From: Glandiceps talaboti
Taxonomy: Eukaryota; Hemichordata; Enteropneusta; Spengelidae
NCBI RefSeq assembly: GCF_964340395.1
Contig: NC_135549.1
Location: 6,935,001 to 6,999,000 of the forward strand
Direction: 5' to 3'
Length of the DNA stretch: 64,000 nt
Under the pieces are notes generated by a model, which saw only the letters and a list, made by a program, of their open reading frames with translations, was not told where the DNA came from and made no database searches. Positions within the stretch are counted from its first letter, which is position 1. The number at the start of each line of letters is the position of its first letter. The position numbers and the translations under genes were made by a program. This document shows, piece by piece, positions 1 through 11,197 of the stretch.

Positions 1-209
1 CTGACACTTTTACAACAGTTTCATCAGAAAAGATTAACTGTAAACATGTTTCTTATTGAAGGGTTTCCCACTGAAATCCATACTAACAAGTCCAAAGAGA
101 ATACAATTTTGCTTTAAAATACACATCTGGGGTCTGATTAGAGTCTTTGATATGATGAACTTACACTTGTTGGTTGACATGGTGACACACAGTTTGACCT
201 TTAACCTAC

Positions 210-2283
210 CCATCATCTGCTCCTGACACAAAGTGACCTTCATTGATCAACTGGATACAATCAATAGAACCTTGGTGTCCATGGAATACTAACTGTGATT
301 CTTCCACCACTTTCCATATTCTGATTGAACCATCACGACCTCCTGATGTTATAGCCCTCTCCCGACTCAAACTATCAATACCAGTTATATCACACTGGTG
401 ACCAAACCTAGAGGTGAAAGGAATGACTTGATTGATTGAACTGCTGTCAGATCTTTGACAGTACTTTCATCGGTAACTCACATCTTATATATTCTATATG
501 TAAAGTAACAAATGAAATTTTGAAATCTTGTCCCTTAAAAATACACAGAATGCCCATATTCAACGATACAGCCACTGTTCATTGCGTAAACAGAGTTAAG
601 TAATGAATGTTTCATTTTAGCACAATTAATTGTCTCCATAAATTTCTCTTTGCTTTCATCCAAGGTAATTCATTCTTAAGTTCAAGCATAGCAAACCTTC
701 AGCTCAAAAATAACTTAGTACAACTTCATAAATCTAAGTTTTAATTCACCGTTAGGATATGAACATTGATAACATTTCACTGATGCTTCTTTGGTAGAAA
801 AATGAGGACTAGCAGGCATTAACATTGTAACTCTACATCCAAGACACATCATGGTTTGTTAATATGATTAACAACTTACAATGTTTCTACATAAGCCATC
901 TCGTCCAGATTCCATATTTTCACTGATCTGTCATGTGATGCACTAAATAACTGATGTGAATTCCTACGGAAAGCCAACCCCTGTAAACAAACATAATATC
1001 AAAATCTATAAGAAGTTCACACCAAATGATGTTTTCATAGACTGTTGTTGTTACATTGTATGGTGCTTGTGCAATATAGTACCAGTTGACACAAGCTGTA
1101 TATGTCACAATTTGATATCACATATCTGCCATTTTGTTTCTTATTTTTTTCTACTTTTTGGAAAATGACTATTCTACTTAAATCATCAATTTGATCTTGA
1201 CCTGAATGTCATCCCCGAAATTATATTTCCATCAAATTTGTCTGAATACCCTGACAAATAGCCCAGAAACTTTGCTGTCTGGCTTGACAGACTTTGTTAA
1301 GCAACTACCGAAGTCTCTGGGCTACATGTCAGGGACAAGCTGTAGACATCTACCATGTTACTTACTGATACAGCATCTCGATGGCCTTTGAAAGTATGTA
1401 TTAACTCACAGCTAGATGGATTCCATATATGAATTAGTTTATTCCTACACCCTGATGTCTGTAGGGGAAACAAGAGTTACACTGAGTAAACACATAAGAA
1501 TGAAAGGATACATGCTTAATAAGGTGAACTGTATAAAATGGGAGCTGAAATAAAGCATGGACAACCAACCATGCTGAGTAATACCTCCTGAAAAGATAAC
1601 AATGAAAGTTGATCTTGTTAAACAAAATGGATAAGTCCAACTACAGTATGACACCTGAAAGAGTTGGAACTGGAACATCATTACCAAACTCAATGAAAGT
1701 CCTTGGTATTATCATTACAAATTATTTTCCTACTAAAAATGTGCTTCATGCATTAATTGCCCCCTTTACAATAAAATGTACACAGTTTGACAGCATTCTG
1801 TATTTATGTTGGTTGCAACATGATTATTAAGTCTCTATTCCACTAAACTATGTAAGTCAATACTCAAGTGTTCAAGTTATCAATCTAATACTTACTAAAA
1901 ATTTTCCATCTGAAGATATGGCTAAACATAAAATATGAGCTGTGTGGCCTTTATGTCTGTCCTGGGTTCCTTTCCGACCTCCTGGTATCACATGGGTCTT
2001 TTTACCTGTTTCTATATTCCCTATGGATAAAATCACACCAAGTTTATAAAATTAATAATTCTAAAGTCATGAAAACAGTACACATTATACACAATTACAT
2101 AAACAATAACTACATTTACATGATGGACTGTAAAAGCTAGTTTCTCAAATTCCTTCAAAAAACACATATGGATCACAATGTTTTCAGGATTTGGTGGTGT
2201 TAAATGAACTTCAGTCTGTCGTGAGTTTCACCTTTGGTAAGACAAACATGCCCAGTGTGTGCATGCATGCATGCATGCATGTG

Positions 2284-2358
<75 letters not shown>

Positions 2359-2403
2359 GTGTGTAAGCAGGAGCAATGACAGACATACTCAAATACAGTT
2401 TAC

Positions 2404-2439
<36 letters not shown>

Positions 2440-4647
2440 CCAGATTGAGCAAACTCAGACACTTTTGACAATTTCTCTCCACTGATCATTTCATTGCATG
2501 ATTACTGGTAGGTCATTTGACCCCCTTCCATGCTGTGGTTCCAAAGGAAGAACTTGGTGGTTTGTTTCTCACTCTTGCCTTCAGCAATGACCACTGAATC
2601 TTAGGAGGTGCTTGTGTAGCAGGCTTTGAGACACCCTAGGAAGGGAGCCATACAGTTTATTTCTACAGATCTACCCCCGGTACTCTCTATTTCTACATTA
2701 TAAACAAGACTAAAATACAGTTATCACACTTACATTTAATTATTGAACAATCTTTTGCAGCAGAAAATATAAATTTATCATCAGGTGAAATAACTAGACA
2801 TGTTATTGGTAGCTGATGTCCACGTAGTACTTTGATATCATCTACTGTAGGTTCCTCATAACTCTCAGCTACTTGTTTACGAAGTCTTCCTGCTTGCTCA
2901 AGCTGTTAATAGAAATGGCATGAATCAGAAAATACAATTATACACCTCTAATTTTGACAAGGTCAGTAGCCTGGTAAAAACTACAAATGTTCAAATTATT
3001 TTAGGGATTTCCTTCCAAGCCTTAGTGAAAATATGGATTTTGTTATGACCAAAGTATAATAAACTCATATCCCAGACATTTTAGAAATGCGTTCCAAGGA
3101 ACAGTCTAGAGTGAAAATATGGATTTTGTTTATGGCCAGTACTTTGGCAAAATGTTTTGTTTTTTTACATATAGCTATTTACAGTCTGTAGTGAAAGTAG
3201 GGGTTTTGTTAAGAGTAGTGAACTGGTAATATCCCAAGAAATCTCAAGGCTTTTACTACAGTAATTATAGCCCCTTCCAAAATATGAAAAGAATGTTGAA
3301 TCAACTGTACCAAATTATTCACTTATTGTTACTAGTTCTAAGACTTTGACAAAAACATGCTACTTTATCTTGTAATCAAACATTGACACAATCATGGGGG
3401 GGGGGGGGGGGGGGGGTTTATACTATTCTTGACTCTAGTCATGTGGTGTGTTGTAGCATTCCAATATTCCAATGAGATAGTTTTGTACATATAAAATAAA
3501 GATGGAAATTTCAGATATTCAAACTTACCACTTCTTCTTGTAATCTATGTGATATTGCATCTGTTAAAAATTCTTCTGATTCTTGTTTTTCTTTCTCTGA
3601 AATTGATATTTAGTTTGAGAGGTATGTTATAAAAGCTACTTACATTGTGTTGTATGGATTAAAGTGTTCCATACCTTAAAATTCTAAGGTTTTCCTACAA
3701 TTTTATTTCATAATTTGTAAGATTACTTGGGTTTTAATCACATCTTTGTCTAAATTGCAATTTCATGCAGCATTCTCCTCAACAAAGTAACAGGGACACA
3801 AAACATTCTTGTAATTTCTGAGCACTGTCTTGATAAAATCTCAATCATATTCCAAATCACTTCATTTTCTGCAAAAATAGGATTAAAACAAACACTAGAT
3901 CTAAGATTCTCTCTTCCTGCTCTCCAGGCAACTACAAAAGCTGTTACTGGATTCTGAGCCCTCTTCTGGAAAAATTCTAATGCTGATGCCATCTAAACAA
4001 CAGCTTTCATCTGACACTTATAACGACATGGTTGATGGGCATTGTAGGGAATATAGGACTGTTCACTTCAACCTTTAAACATAGCATATATGATGTATCC
4101 AACAACTTGCCTAGTAAGAATTATTTCAATATCACTATAGTTCCTACATTGCATCTTTTACCCTTAGATACAACCAGTTTTTTGATAAGTCTAGCATGTA
4201 CACACAACAAACATATCACAATAAGATATGACACTGCATTCCAGAAATAAAGTTTTACCTTGTGATTCTAATTCTGCTAGATACTGTTTTGTCAATCTCA
4301 GTCTTTTCTCTTGAGCTGTTTCATCATCGGAAGATTCAGATTCTATGTTACTCTTCACTTCATCACTAGAAACATGGTGAAATAAAAGATGTGTTTAGAT
4401 AGTATCTCTCACAACCATACTGTCTCACTGACAAACACAGGCTTACACATACAGTTTGGACAGCATTGACAAGTAGCTGATTATCGGTGTTTCAATGGTA
4501 TGGGACTAGAAACTTAGCATTAACTCCAAATGAGTTGCTAACTTCCTTTTATTTGTAGGTCTTGGCAATAATATATCAGTTAGTAAAAATTCAACAATTC
4601 TAATACAACAATATTGTGGTCATTTCAAGATGTAGCTTTGAATTTAG

Positions 4648-4681
<34 letters not shown>

Positions 4682-6091
4682 CAATATTGTAAAAACCCTC
4701 AAAAATCCAAGGACACTTCAGTGTACCTAATTCATGATTTCACATATGTACATACTGTGCTTGGGCAGATAATGAACATGTTGTTTACATACATGTGTAT
4801 AGCTAGATTGAAGACTGAAAATAAGAACAATGTTAATAAAGATTTCCATATTTGGATCATCAATCTAGCTATACATGTATGTGGAACACAGTTTTGGAAT
4901 TACCATAATATTTTAACTTTACTTCATTGGGTATGCTTCTACAGATAAAATATTCACAAAGGAGGTCTAGCAACAAGGCTAGTCCCTAAGATGTGTGGGA
5001 TGTTATGTCTGTAGAGAGTTATGCTTGCACAAGTCGGGACTTTGATTGTTTTACTGACAGCGAGTGTTAGGGACACCATCAGTAGAGTCCTGTACTACGT
5101 CTGCAAGCAGGACTGGTGTGTAGAACAGTACAGTATAGAGACGCACCTTTCTATCTCAGAGTCACTGTCAATTTCTTCATTCCTAATTCCGAGTCGTCCT
5201 TTTCTTTTGGTTTTCTTCACATCCTCTGATGTACCTTTTGGACCTGTCTGAAACTATAAATATATAGATTCTTTAATAGTACAATGATGTTGCTATGAGT
5301 GGGGAAACCCATCTTGTTATGTTGTTCCATGGATGTATTACTGATAATAATAATCCATGGTTGTTCATACAGTATACATTTCATACCTATTCTTTTAATT
5401 TTAAAACCAAAATTCTTTTTTAATGACATGATTCTTGAACATATTTATTTATATTGATACCCTCAGTATAAACTTTCATATAGATTTAGAAAACAAATAT
5501 TCATCATATTTCATATTTACATTTCATAGTTTTCAAAGAAAAAAAATTATACAATTCAATATATCGTATACTGTGAAATAATCACTAGCCCATGAAACTT
5601 GTCGTTGGGTTTAAAATCTCTAGCCACTTTAACTTGGAAAATAGACTCTACTGATGAAAAAAACACGTTTTAATCTGTCGACTTGATAATGTACAATGTG
5701 TGCCAATCAGGTCAGCTGAACGGTTTCATGTGTGGGTATTTTCCTTTACATTCACACACCCATTATTGTAATACCTGTGCTAATCGTATACCACAGAACT
5801 ACAATAAACGTGTGTAAAGCCGAGGCAAGAGTGTACATATGCATGTTTCATGTTCATTATCAACTAAGATTACAACACCATCGATATTTACAACACGTGC
5901 GCGATACGCAATGCGGAAGTCCAGTGTAAACTCATATAAAGGTTGCAAATGCTATGATTTCCATTGTCAAAGTTGATAGTGATGAGCTCTATGATCATTA
6001 ACAGTGGTGAAATGTTATTTACCTTTCTCTTCTGGGTCTGTACATTCGATTTTTTACCAGACCGTGCATCTCCTCGAATGAAGAACGACAT
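210..6091 (-). CDS. RRP9: RRP9 / U3-55K, U3 snoRNP WD40 protein (3' part beyond window)
   Basis: Role known from the family: RRP9 binds the box B/C motif of U3 snoRNA in the nucleolus and acts in 18S pre-rRNA processing. Nine coding exons are visible on the minus strand: 6091-6023, 5247-5147, 4365-4259, 3596-3529, 2902-2734, 2020-1896, 1458-1366, 980-880 and 407-210. Each is bounded by AG/GT and the phases join, giving 343 codons plus two bases; human RRP9 is about 475 residues, so roughly the last quarter lies left of position 1. The N-terminus (MSFFIRGDARSGKK) is basic. An acidic, helical stretch follows with ETAQEKRLRLTKQYLAELES, matching the vertebrate ETAQEK block. WD repeats start at VLRGHQLPITCLVISPDD and include SASHDRSVKIWN, TSGGRDGSIRIWK and VSGADDG, the last cut by the donor at 210. 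No further exon is recognisable in 1-209. The start ATG is 460 bp head-to-head from LIN37. Identification is firm; exact edges are hand-made. Confidence 0.93.
2278..2438. repeat. (GT)n microsatellite followed by (ATCA)n tract in RRP9 intron
   Basis: A GT dinucleotide run covers about 2278-2364, preceded by GCAT repeats at 2262-2281. A separate tetranucleotide ATCA run covers about 2405-2438. Both lie in the RRP9 intron between exons 2902-2734 and 2020-1896. Open reading frames through them encode only Cys-Val or Gln-Ser-Ile-Asn strings and are not genes. Confidence 0.95.
4644..4681. repeat. (GTT)n microsatellite in RRP9 intron
   Basis: About twelve GTT triplets lie between RRP9 exons 5247-5147 and 4365-4259. 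The poly-Cys reading frame over them is an artefact of the repeat. Confidence 0.95.
4788..4881. repeat. Inverted repeat, 22 bp arms with ~47 bp loop
   Basis: CATACATGTGTATAGCTAG at about 4788 and its near-complement CTAGCTATACATGTATG at about 4864 form two arms differing by a 2 bp insertion. The structure lies within an RRP9 intron and could be a small foldback element or the remnant of a MITE. Confidence 0.7.
4981..5114. mobile_element. MITE-like element, family A, copy 1
   Basis: This 134 bp copy ends in TCTGCAAGCAGGACT and starts with a decayed AGTCC end followed by GTGTGGGATGT. It shares ends and internal blocks with the copies at 44994-45098 (intact 15 bp terminal inverted repeats) and 30411-30517. 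It sits in an RRP9 intron, only 32 bp beyond the 5' splice site of exon 5247-5147. No coding capacity is seen, so it would be non-autonomous. Confidence 0.65.
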
Positions 6092-6550
6092 GGCGGAAGT
6101 TACTTCGGTGTGTATTCGCTGATAACCAATCGTTACGCAGCTTTCACGAGTTTCAACCTACCTGCAGAAATTGGCCAATCACGGCTCATTTTTCTGGTGC
6201 CGGTCATTCTCCTCGCTGATGGCGTCCTTTTCGAAGTGAACTCGGCCAGCTAAACTTCACAACGAAGGGAAAGGAAAAATTTATACATCCAAATCACGCT
6301 TTTCTACAGCTGTTATATCTCGGAGAGGTATAGGAATCAATTCCAGTAAGTCCCTAACAAAGAACAGTCTTATCTAAATAATACCATGGGTATCAGAGAG
6401 GCTCGTACGTGTCGCGCAACCTGTCGTGCAGAGTAGATCTTTAGTTGTGGACGAGTACGAGTCGATCGATCGATCGACATTGTGTAGTTCTGTAGGGATT
6501 GTTAGCAATATAATAACACTGACAGCAGTCTGTATTTCGTTTTTGTCAGG
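6092..6550. promoter_or_regulatory. Divergent RRP9-LIN37 promoter region
   Basis: This is the 459 bp between the oppositely oriented start codons of RRP9 and LIN37. It holds CCAAT at 6126-6130 and a palindromic double CCAAT box, ATTGGCCAAT, at 6170-6179. ATGGCGGAAG at 6090-6099 overlaps the RRP9 start and resembles combined YY1 and ETS sites of housekeeping promoters. I see no convincing TATA box. CG dinucleotides are visibly more frequent here than in the flanking introns. Shared control is inferred from geometry; the factor assignments rest on consensus only. Confidence 0.7.
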
Positions 6551-9500
6551 ATGAGTAGTCCAAGGAAAGGGGGTGGCCATATACGTATAAAACAAGAGAA
6601 ACACGATGGATATGAGGTGCACGAAGCCAGAAGTAAACTAGATGGTGTTTTACAGACTCTTGTAGACAAAGCAGAGGACAAGTAAGTAAAATGTGTTCAT
6701 CTTGGATGACACCAAAATTGTTTATAATATGAAATGATTATAATATGTAGTGTAAATTGTGTCTGACTGAATATCCAATCCCCAGGGTTTCCACCCCATC
6801 ACCATTTTCAAATAACCTAGCTGAAGAATGAAAATATGTCATGATATATTACATGAGATTTTAAAACAGACATGTATTTCATGATGATTTTGTACTGGTG
6901 GCAGTTAAAAACGTATTGGGTTTGGAAAGGGCAGTACTCTCTATGTGGCTTTCTGAACCCTGGTCATACTTGAAGTTTGATAGTACATACTAATAAGGAG
7001 TCGAGGGAGGGGGGGGGGAGTACAAGTCAAAACTATTGGTGTATACTCTTTGCAGCAGTTTCTCAGTAGTCATTTCAACCTATTTCATTTTTTGACCCTG
7101 GTTATAGTAGATGTAATGCAAGATTCAACCATTATAGAATCAAATCATTGTCTTCACAAATCATGGACAGCCTTCAAACTCTGTTGTGTGTATTTCAAGT
7201 TTAGTTTATTTCAAGTAAAACATAGATTGTGAAGCACTGAATCTCTATGTTGGAGTACAGCCACCAGTCATAAACAATTATGTACTTTAGATTTGCTTAT
7301 TAACATAATTGTGATGAAGTGATCTCAAGTACAGTGATGTGATAATTTCATTGATTTGATGATAAATACAAAGGTGGACATCACATGCATCAAATTTGAC
7401 TATGTGCCAAGGTTTATATAATACACCTGTACTATAACAAATGCAATGTTTGACTACATTTAGATTTTTAAAATAGAATTTTTAGATAAATATGAAGCAT
7501 TATTTTTAGCAAACCAATAACATCACTGTGCCTGACAGTTCTTATTTGTACTACAGTGCTATTGCATCAGAAGATGAAAGCACAAAGTTGTCACCAGAGC
7601 AGGCTGCAATCAAGTAAGTAATGGTAGTGTGGGAATCTAAAACTGTACATGTATGTACATACCACAGATTTCAACACTTGCATAATGTATTGCCGGGATA
7701 GAAATATGCCAGCATTCACTTTTCATAGATATTGTCATTTTTCTAATTGTACTGGTACTACTACAGATATCTCACTGCATGGAAATCAGACTCGTAATGT
7801 GGAATAGTCATGGTGTGTACTCTACATACACAAACATATAGCAATAACAACTCATTTCTTCTATATGTTTTGTAGCTATATTGATCATTTCTGTTAATGA
7901 ATTTGTGTTTATATTCAATTTTGTGTCATTCTACTATTTTTTATCAGAGAGTTGCCTGGTACTAGTGCCAGTCCAAGTAAAAGATCTTCAGGTAAAAATC
8001 CAAGGAAAAGGAGGAAGAAAGATAACTCAGCAAATGACTTTGAGAAGTCTACAATAGATACTGCACGTCTTCAACGTAAGTTAAAAATTATAAATTTTCT
8101 GTTTTTATTGATACAACCCAAATCTTTTACTATGTTATAATCAATGAAGTTTAATTTCTTGTTTCATCTGTATCGATACAACTCACAACTTTTGATGAAA
8201 ACCTTTACAATTTATTTCCCTAGAATTAAACCTAATTTGTAATTGTTGACAAGTGCAAACATTTCCCTACATCCAGTTTTCAAATCCAGCAAAAACTAAG
8301 CAAGCCACAATGTACAATAATAATACTACATGGTAGCATAATGTACAACTGAAATAGGGAACAGATACTTTGATAAACAGGTCTTCCACCTAAGTCCTGA
8401 TCAATGCCAGTTCTGTAATGAAAGTGAAAGTGAATGAAACCAACACATTTGGTACAAATAGAGAATGGGAGTAGAACATAGAAGGTTGTAAGTTAATTCA
8501 ATGTTTGTATTTCAGATACATACATTATGAAACTGTTTGACCGTAGTGTGGACTTAGCTCAGTTTGATAATACCACTCCATTATATCCCATCTGTCGTGA
8601 ATGGATGCTAAATGAACCACAGACAAGAAGGTCATATAGGAGATCTCCATCACCACCACTTATGCCATGTGATGATGTAAGTAGTTAAGTCATAAACATG
8701 TATACTGAAGATGACAACATTTTATGGAAATCCAGTGCTGCTGTACAAATATCAGAAATACACAGCATATAGAAGATGAAGCACTTCATATCAGAGAACC
8801 ATATTGTTGGTATCGTAACACACCGTTTAGATTGAATGTTTACTCTTAAGACTAACTTTTTACACTATAAATTTTTAGACATGATGTATATTGTGCATAT
8901 CACAGTAATAAACTATTTAGTCATTAGGGTCCAATACAATCCAATCAATACATTTCATATCTGGCTTTAAGCCTTAATTTTAGAGTGAGGTTATACTAAG
9001 AAATCAATAACAGTATAAACATGTATATTTATTATTCTGTATCTATGGTTACGGTGTAGGTACAGTACTTAATAACACCCCAGGGGGAGAGCATTAGTCA
9101 GAATGGTTGGTGACAATGACTACCGTCTTAAAGGGATCACAAGATTTAGCATTTTATTGACTAATTTATTATATATTCTATGTAGTACAAAGAGGGCTTA
9201 CTATGTAACTACATGTCTTTGCTTCCTAAACTTAGACAGAAGGGTCTTGAATGTTATATTTCAAAGAATCTACTATCCCTCAGTAACATACAATGCGATA
9301 CACTTATACAGGTATAGTTGTCAAGTCCTGTTTCTCTCAACTTCCAAGTTATGACAAAGAGAGACATGTTTTTATTCCTTTGCACAGAGTGATGAAGATA
9401 TCAAATATGTATATAGATTACCGTTACCTCAACCCCAAGCTGATTATAACATTAACAGTGGTGAAAGTAAAGATATACGTATACCTTCCCCATTACCACA

Positions 9501-11080
9501 GCCTGATGAAGTGCTTCGTATGTATGATGTAAGTAGTTGGATATTGTGATAGTAATCAGTATTTGTAGTTATGCATTGTGATTGATTTATAATATTTTGT
9601 TATGAAAATAAAATATTTCATCAGATTTGTTGAGCTGTAATGATAAGATAACTACTTCTCTGCAGAAATCTCAGTGGTTGTTATAGTAAAGCAAACACAT
9701 GGTGAAACATACAGTGACAGTATTTTGAAGTTTTAACATACTGATCTGACATTCAGACATAGAATCATTAAACTCAATCAGTGAAGTTACGTCAAGGTTC
9801 ATACATGACTACTTATTGTTTGATGACCCAGATAGTCACTTCTGTTGAACTTGAAATTTCTAAAAAGTTCAATATTGTGTTTATTGCCTCAAGGCAGAAT
9901 CCATGTCAATCCCTATATAGTATATGTTACAAAGTTATTTTGTGTGTAAATCAAAATGTTGCTTTTGTGGAAACTTGAATAACCTACTTGTTCCACTTAT
10001 TCTTTGTGTCCACAGGATCCTAATCAAGCACCCCAACCAGATACCTTACTACATGACCACCTTAAACGATGGAAGAATGTCAGACATAAGTAAGTTTTAT
10101 ATATTTAAACAATAATGTACGCCCTCCCAGCCCATAATGGACGAAAGCAAACTTTGAACGACATAATGGGCGAGGCGACAGCCGAGCCCATTATGGAGTG
10201 CAAAGTTTGCTTGAGTCCATTATGGACTGGGAGGACGTACATTATTGTTATTATTTTATAGTTTTGCCAATTCCAGTGAATTTGTAGACCGAGAAACGCA
10301 AAACAACGTATAATATACACAGCGCTGAACATCGTCTGCCATGTTCGGCCCGGAAGCTGAATACTAATCATAGCGACACACGTACGTACACGTACACACA
10401 CACATACACTCCAATGAACTGCTGTGAACACAAATTTGTTTCATGAATGCGTTGTATTTTTAAACAGTGGAAATGACAATCATAAGTAACATCATGCATT
10501 TCGAAAAAATACCTAGGCGTATGAAGAAACAGACCAAATAAGCTTGTATTGTTATGCTCGTTCCGGGGCCACGATGCCCAATAACGGAGTACATTATCAG
10601 TAATAATGTACAGCGATGACGTCACAAAATTCACTGGAATTGGTAATGCTATAATATAATATTACATAATGTACTAGAGATTACTTGCACCATTGTGTAT
10701 GCATACTAGCAATATTTGCACTACAGCTCCATTGTAGTGCAGTAGCAAAATGACATGTTTTGAACAAAGACGTAGTCCTTCTTCAGTGTCCACAGTAGAT
10801 CTAACAGAATGATCCAAATGTAGTGAAATAAAATAAATGCTTAGTATATATGTATATATATATATCATCAATTCACCAACAGTTGTCCACATCTCTCTGT
10901 CTATAAAAGCATCTCTAAATCTGTATATTTAGGAGAGATTTCATTCTAACAGTGATTGCAGAGTTCTTTGATTTAACATTATATATTGTTTATTACAGAT
11001 GGAAAGAAGCATCCCAAGCTAATCAAGCTCGCTATTCAGACAGTTATAACCTGCTGAAAAATATGTATGATAGGCAGTAA
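6551..11080 (+). CDS. LIN37: LIN37, MuvB/DREAM complex subunit
   Basis: Family role: LIN37 is one of the MuvB core proteins; in DREAM it represses cell-cycle genes in quiescence together with p130/E2F4. Seven coding exons join in phase: 6551-6681, 7557-7613, 7948-8075, 8516-8676, 9388-9528, 10016-10089 and 10999-11080, giving 257 codons (human LIN37 is 246). Conserved blocks occur in the expected order: an N-terminal helix with [19 protein letters not shown]; a basic patch [11 protein letters not shown] near residue 80; the family signature [16 protein letters not shown] at residues 107-122 followed by [12 protein letters not shown]; proline-rich [12 protein letters not shown]; and the C-terminal [17 protein letters not shown] with RYSDSY and the end MYDRQ. 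The chosen ATG is the first in-frame one and yields the normal length. No AATAAA is obvious in the first 200 bp after the stop, so the 3' end is not placed. Intron 6 carries several inverted-repeat elements. Confidence 0.95.
10110..10247. repeat. Long near-perfect palindrome (64 bp arms) in LIN37 intron 6
   Basis: The left arm 10110-10173 and right arm 10184-10247 are inverted copies with about 10% mismatch and a loop of roughly ten bases. Both arms begin with CAATAATGTACG at the outer end and carry the blocks CCATAATGG and AGCAAACTTTG. It begins 20 bp after the exon 10016-10089 donor and abuts the element at 10256-10655. A foldback or terminal part of a transposon is likely. Confidence 0.85.
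10256..10655. mobile_element. MITE-like element with ~30 bp terminal inverted repeats
   Basis: CCAATTCCAGTGAATTT near 10266 recurs inverted as AAATTCACTGGAATTGG near 10627; with gaps the match extends out to TTATAG at each outer edge. The roughly 400 bp interior has no reading frame resembling a transposase. It lies in LIN37 intron 6 next to the palindrome at 10110-10247, with which it may form one composite element. Confidence 0.75.
10660..10800. mobile_element. Diverged, truncated relative of the 14301-14488 MITE
   Basis: The stretch starting TATTACATAATGTACTAGAG resembles the first ~60 bp of the element at 14301-14488, with shared blocks TGTACTAGAG, GCATACTAG and ATATTT in order. The distal inverted repeat was not found, so this copy looks truncated or decayed. 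Confidence 0.5.
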
Positions 11081-11197
11081 TTGTGAGTGCCTTTAGTAGT
11101 TTAGTTTCATTTCATGGAAATTATGCATTGTACAGTTTTGTCATAGGTTTATTGAGTATTTTATGTTTTATCAACATACAACAAATCATGACATTTT

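Noticed and set aside
2191-2485. Cys-Val-rich frames
   Set aside because: Translations of the GT dinucleotide repeat within an RRP9 intron.
4616-4948. 110-codon plus-strand frame with poly-Cys
   Set aside because: It begins in the GTT microsatellite and continues through the hairpin in an RRP9 intron; there is no homology or codon signal.
10105-10634. Minus-strand frames of 88 and 108 codons
   Set aside because: They cross the palindrome and the MITE, show no protein motif, and oppose the LIN37 transcript.
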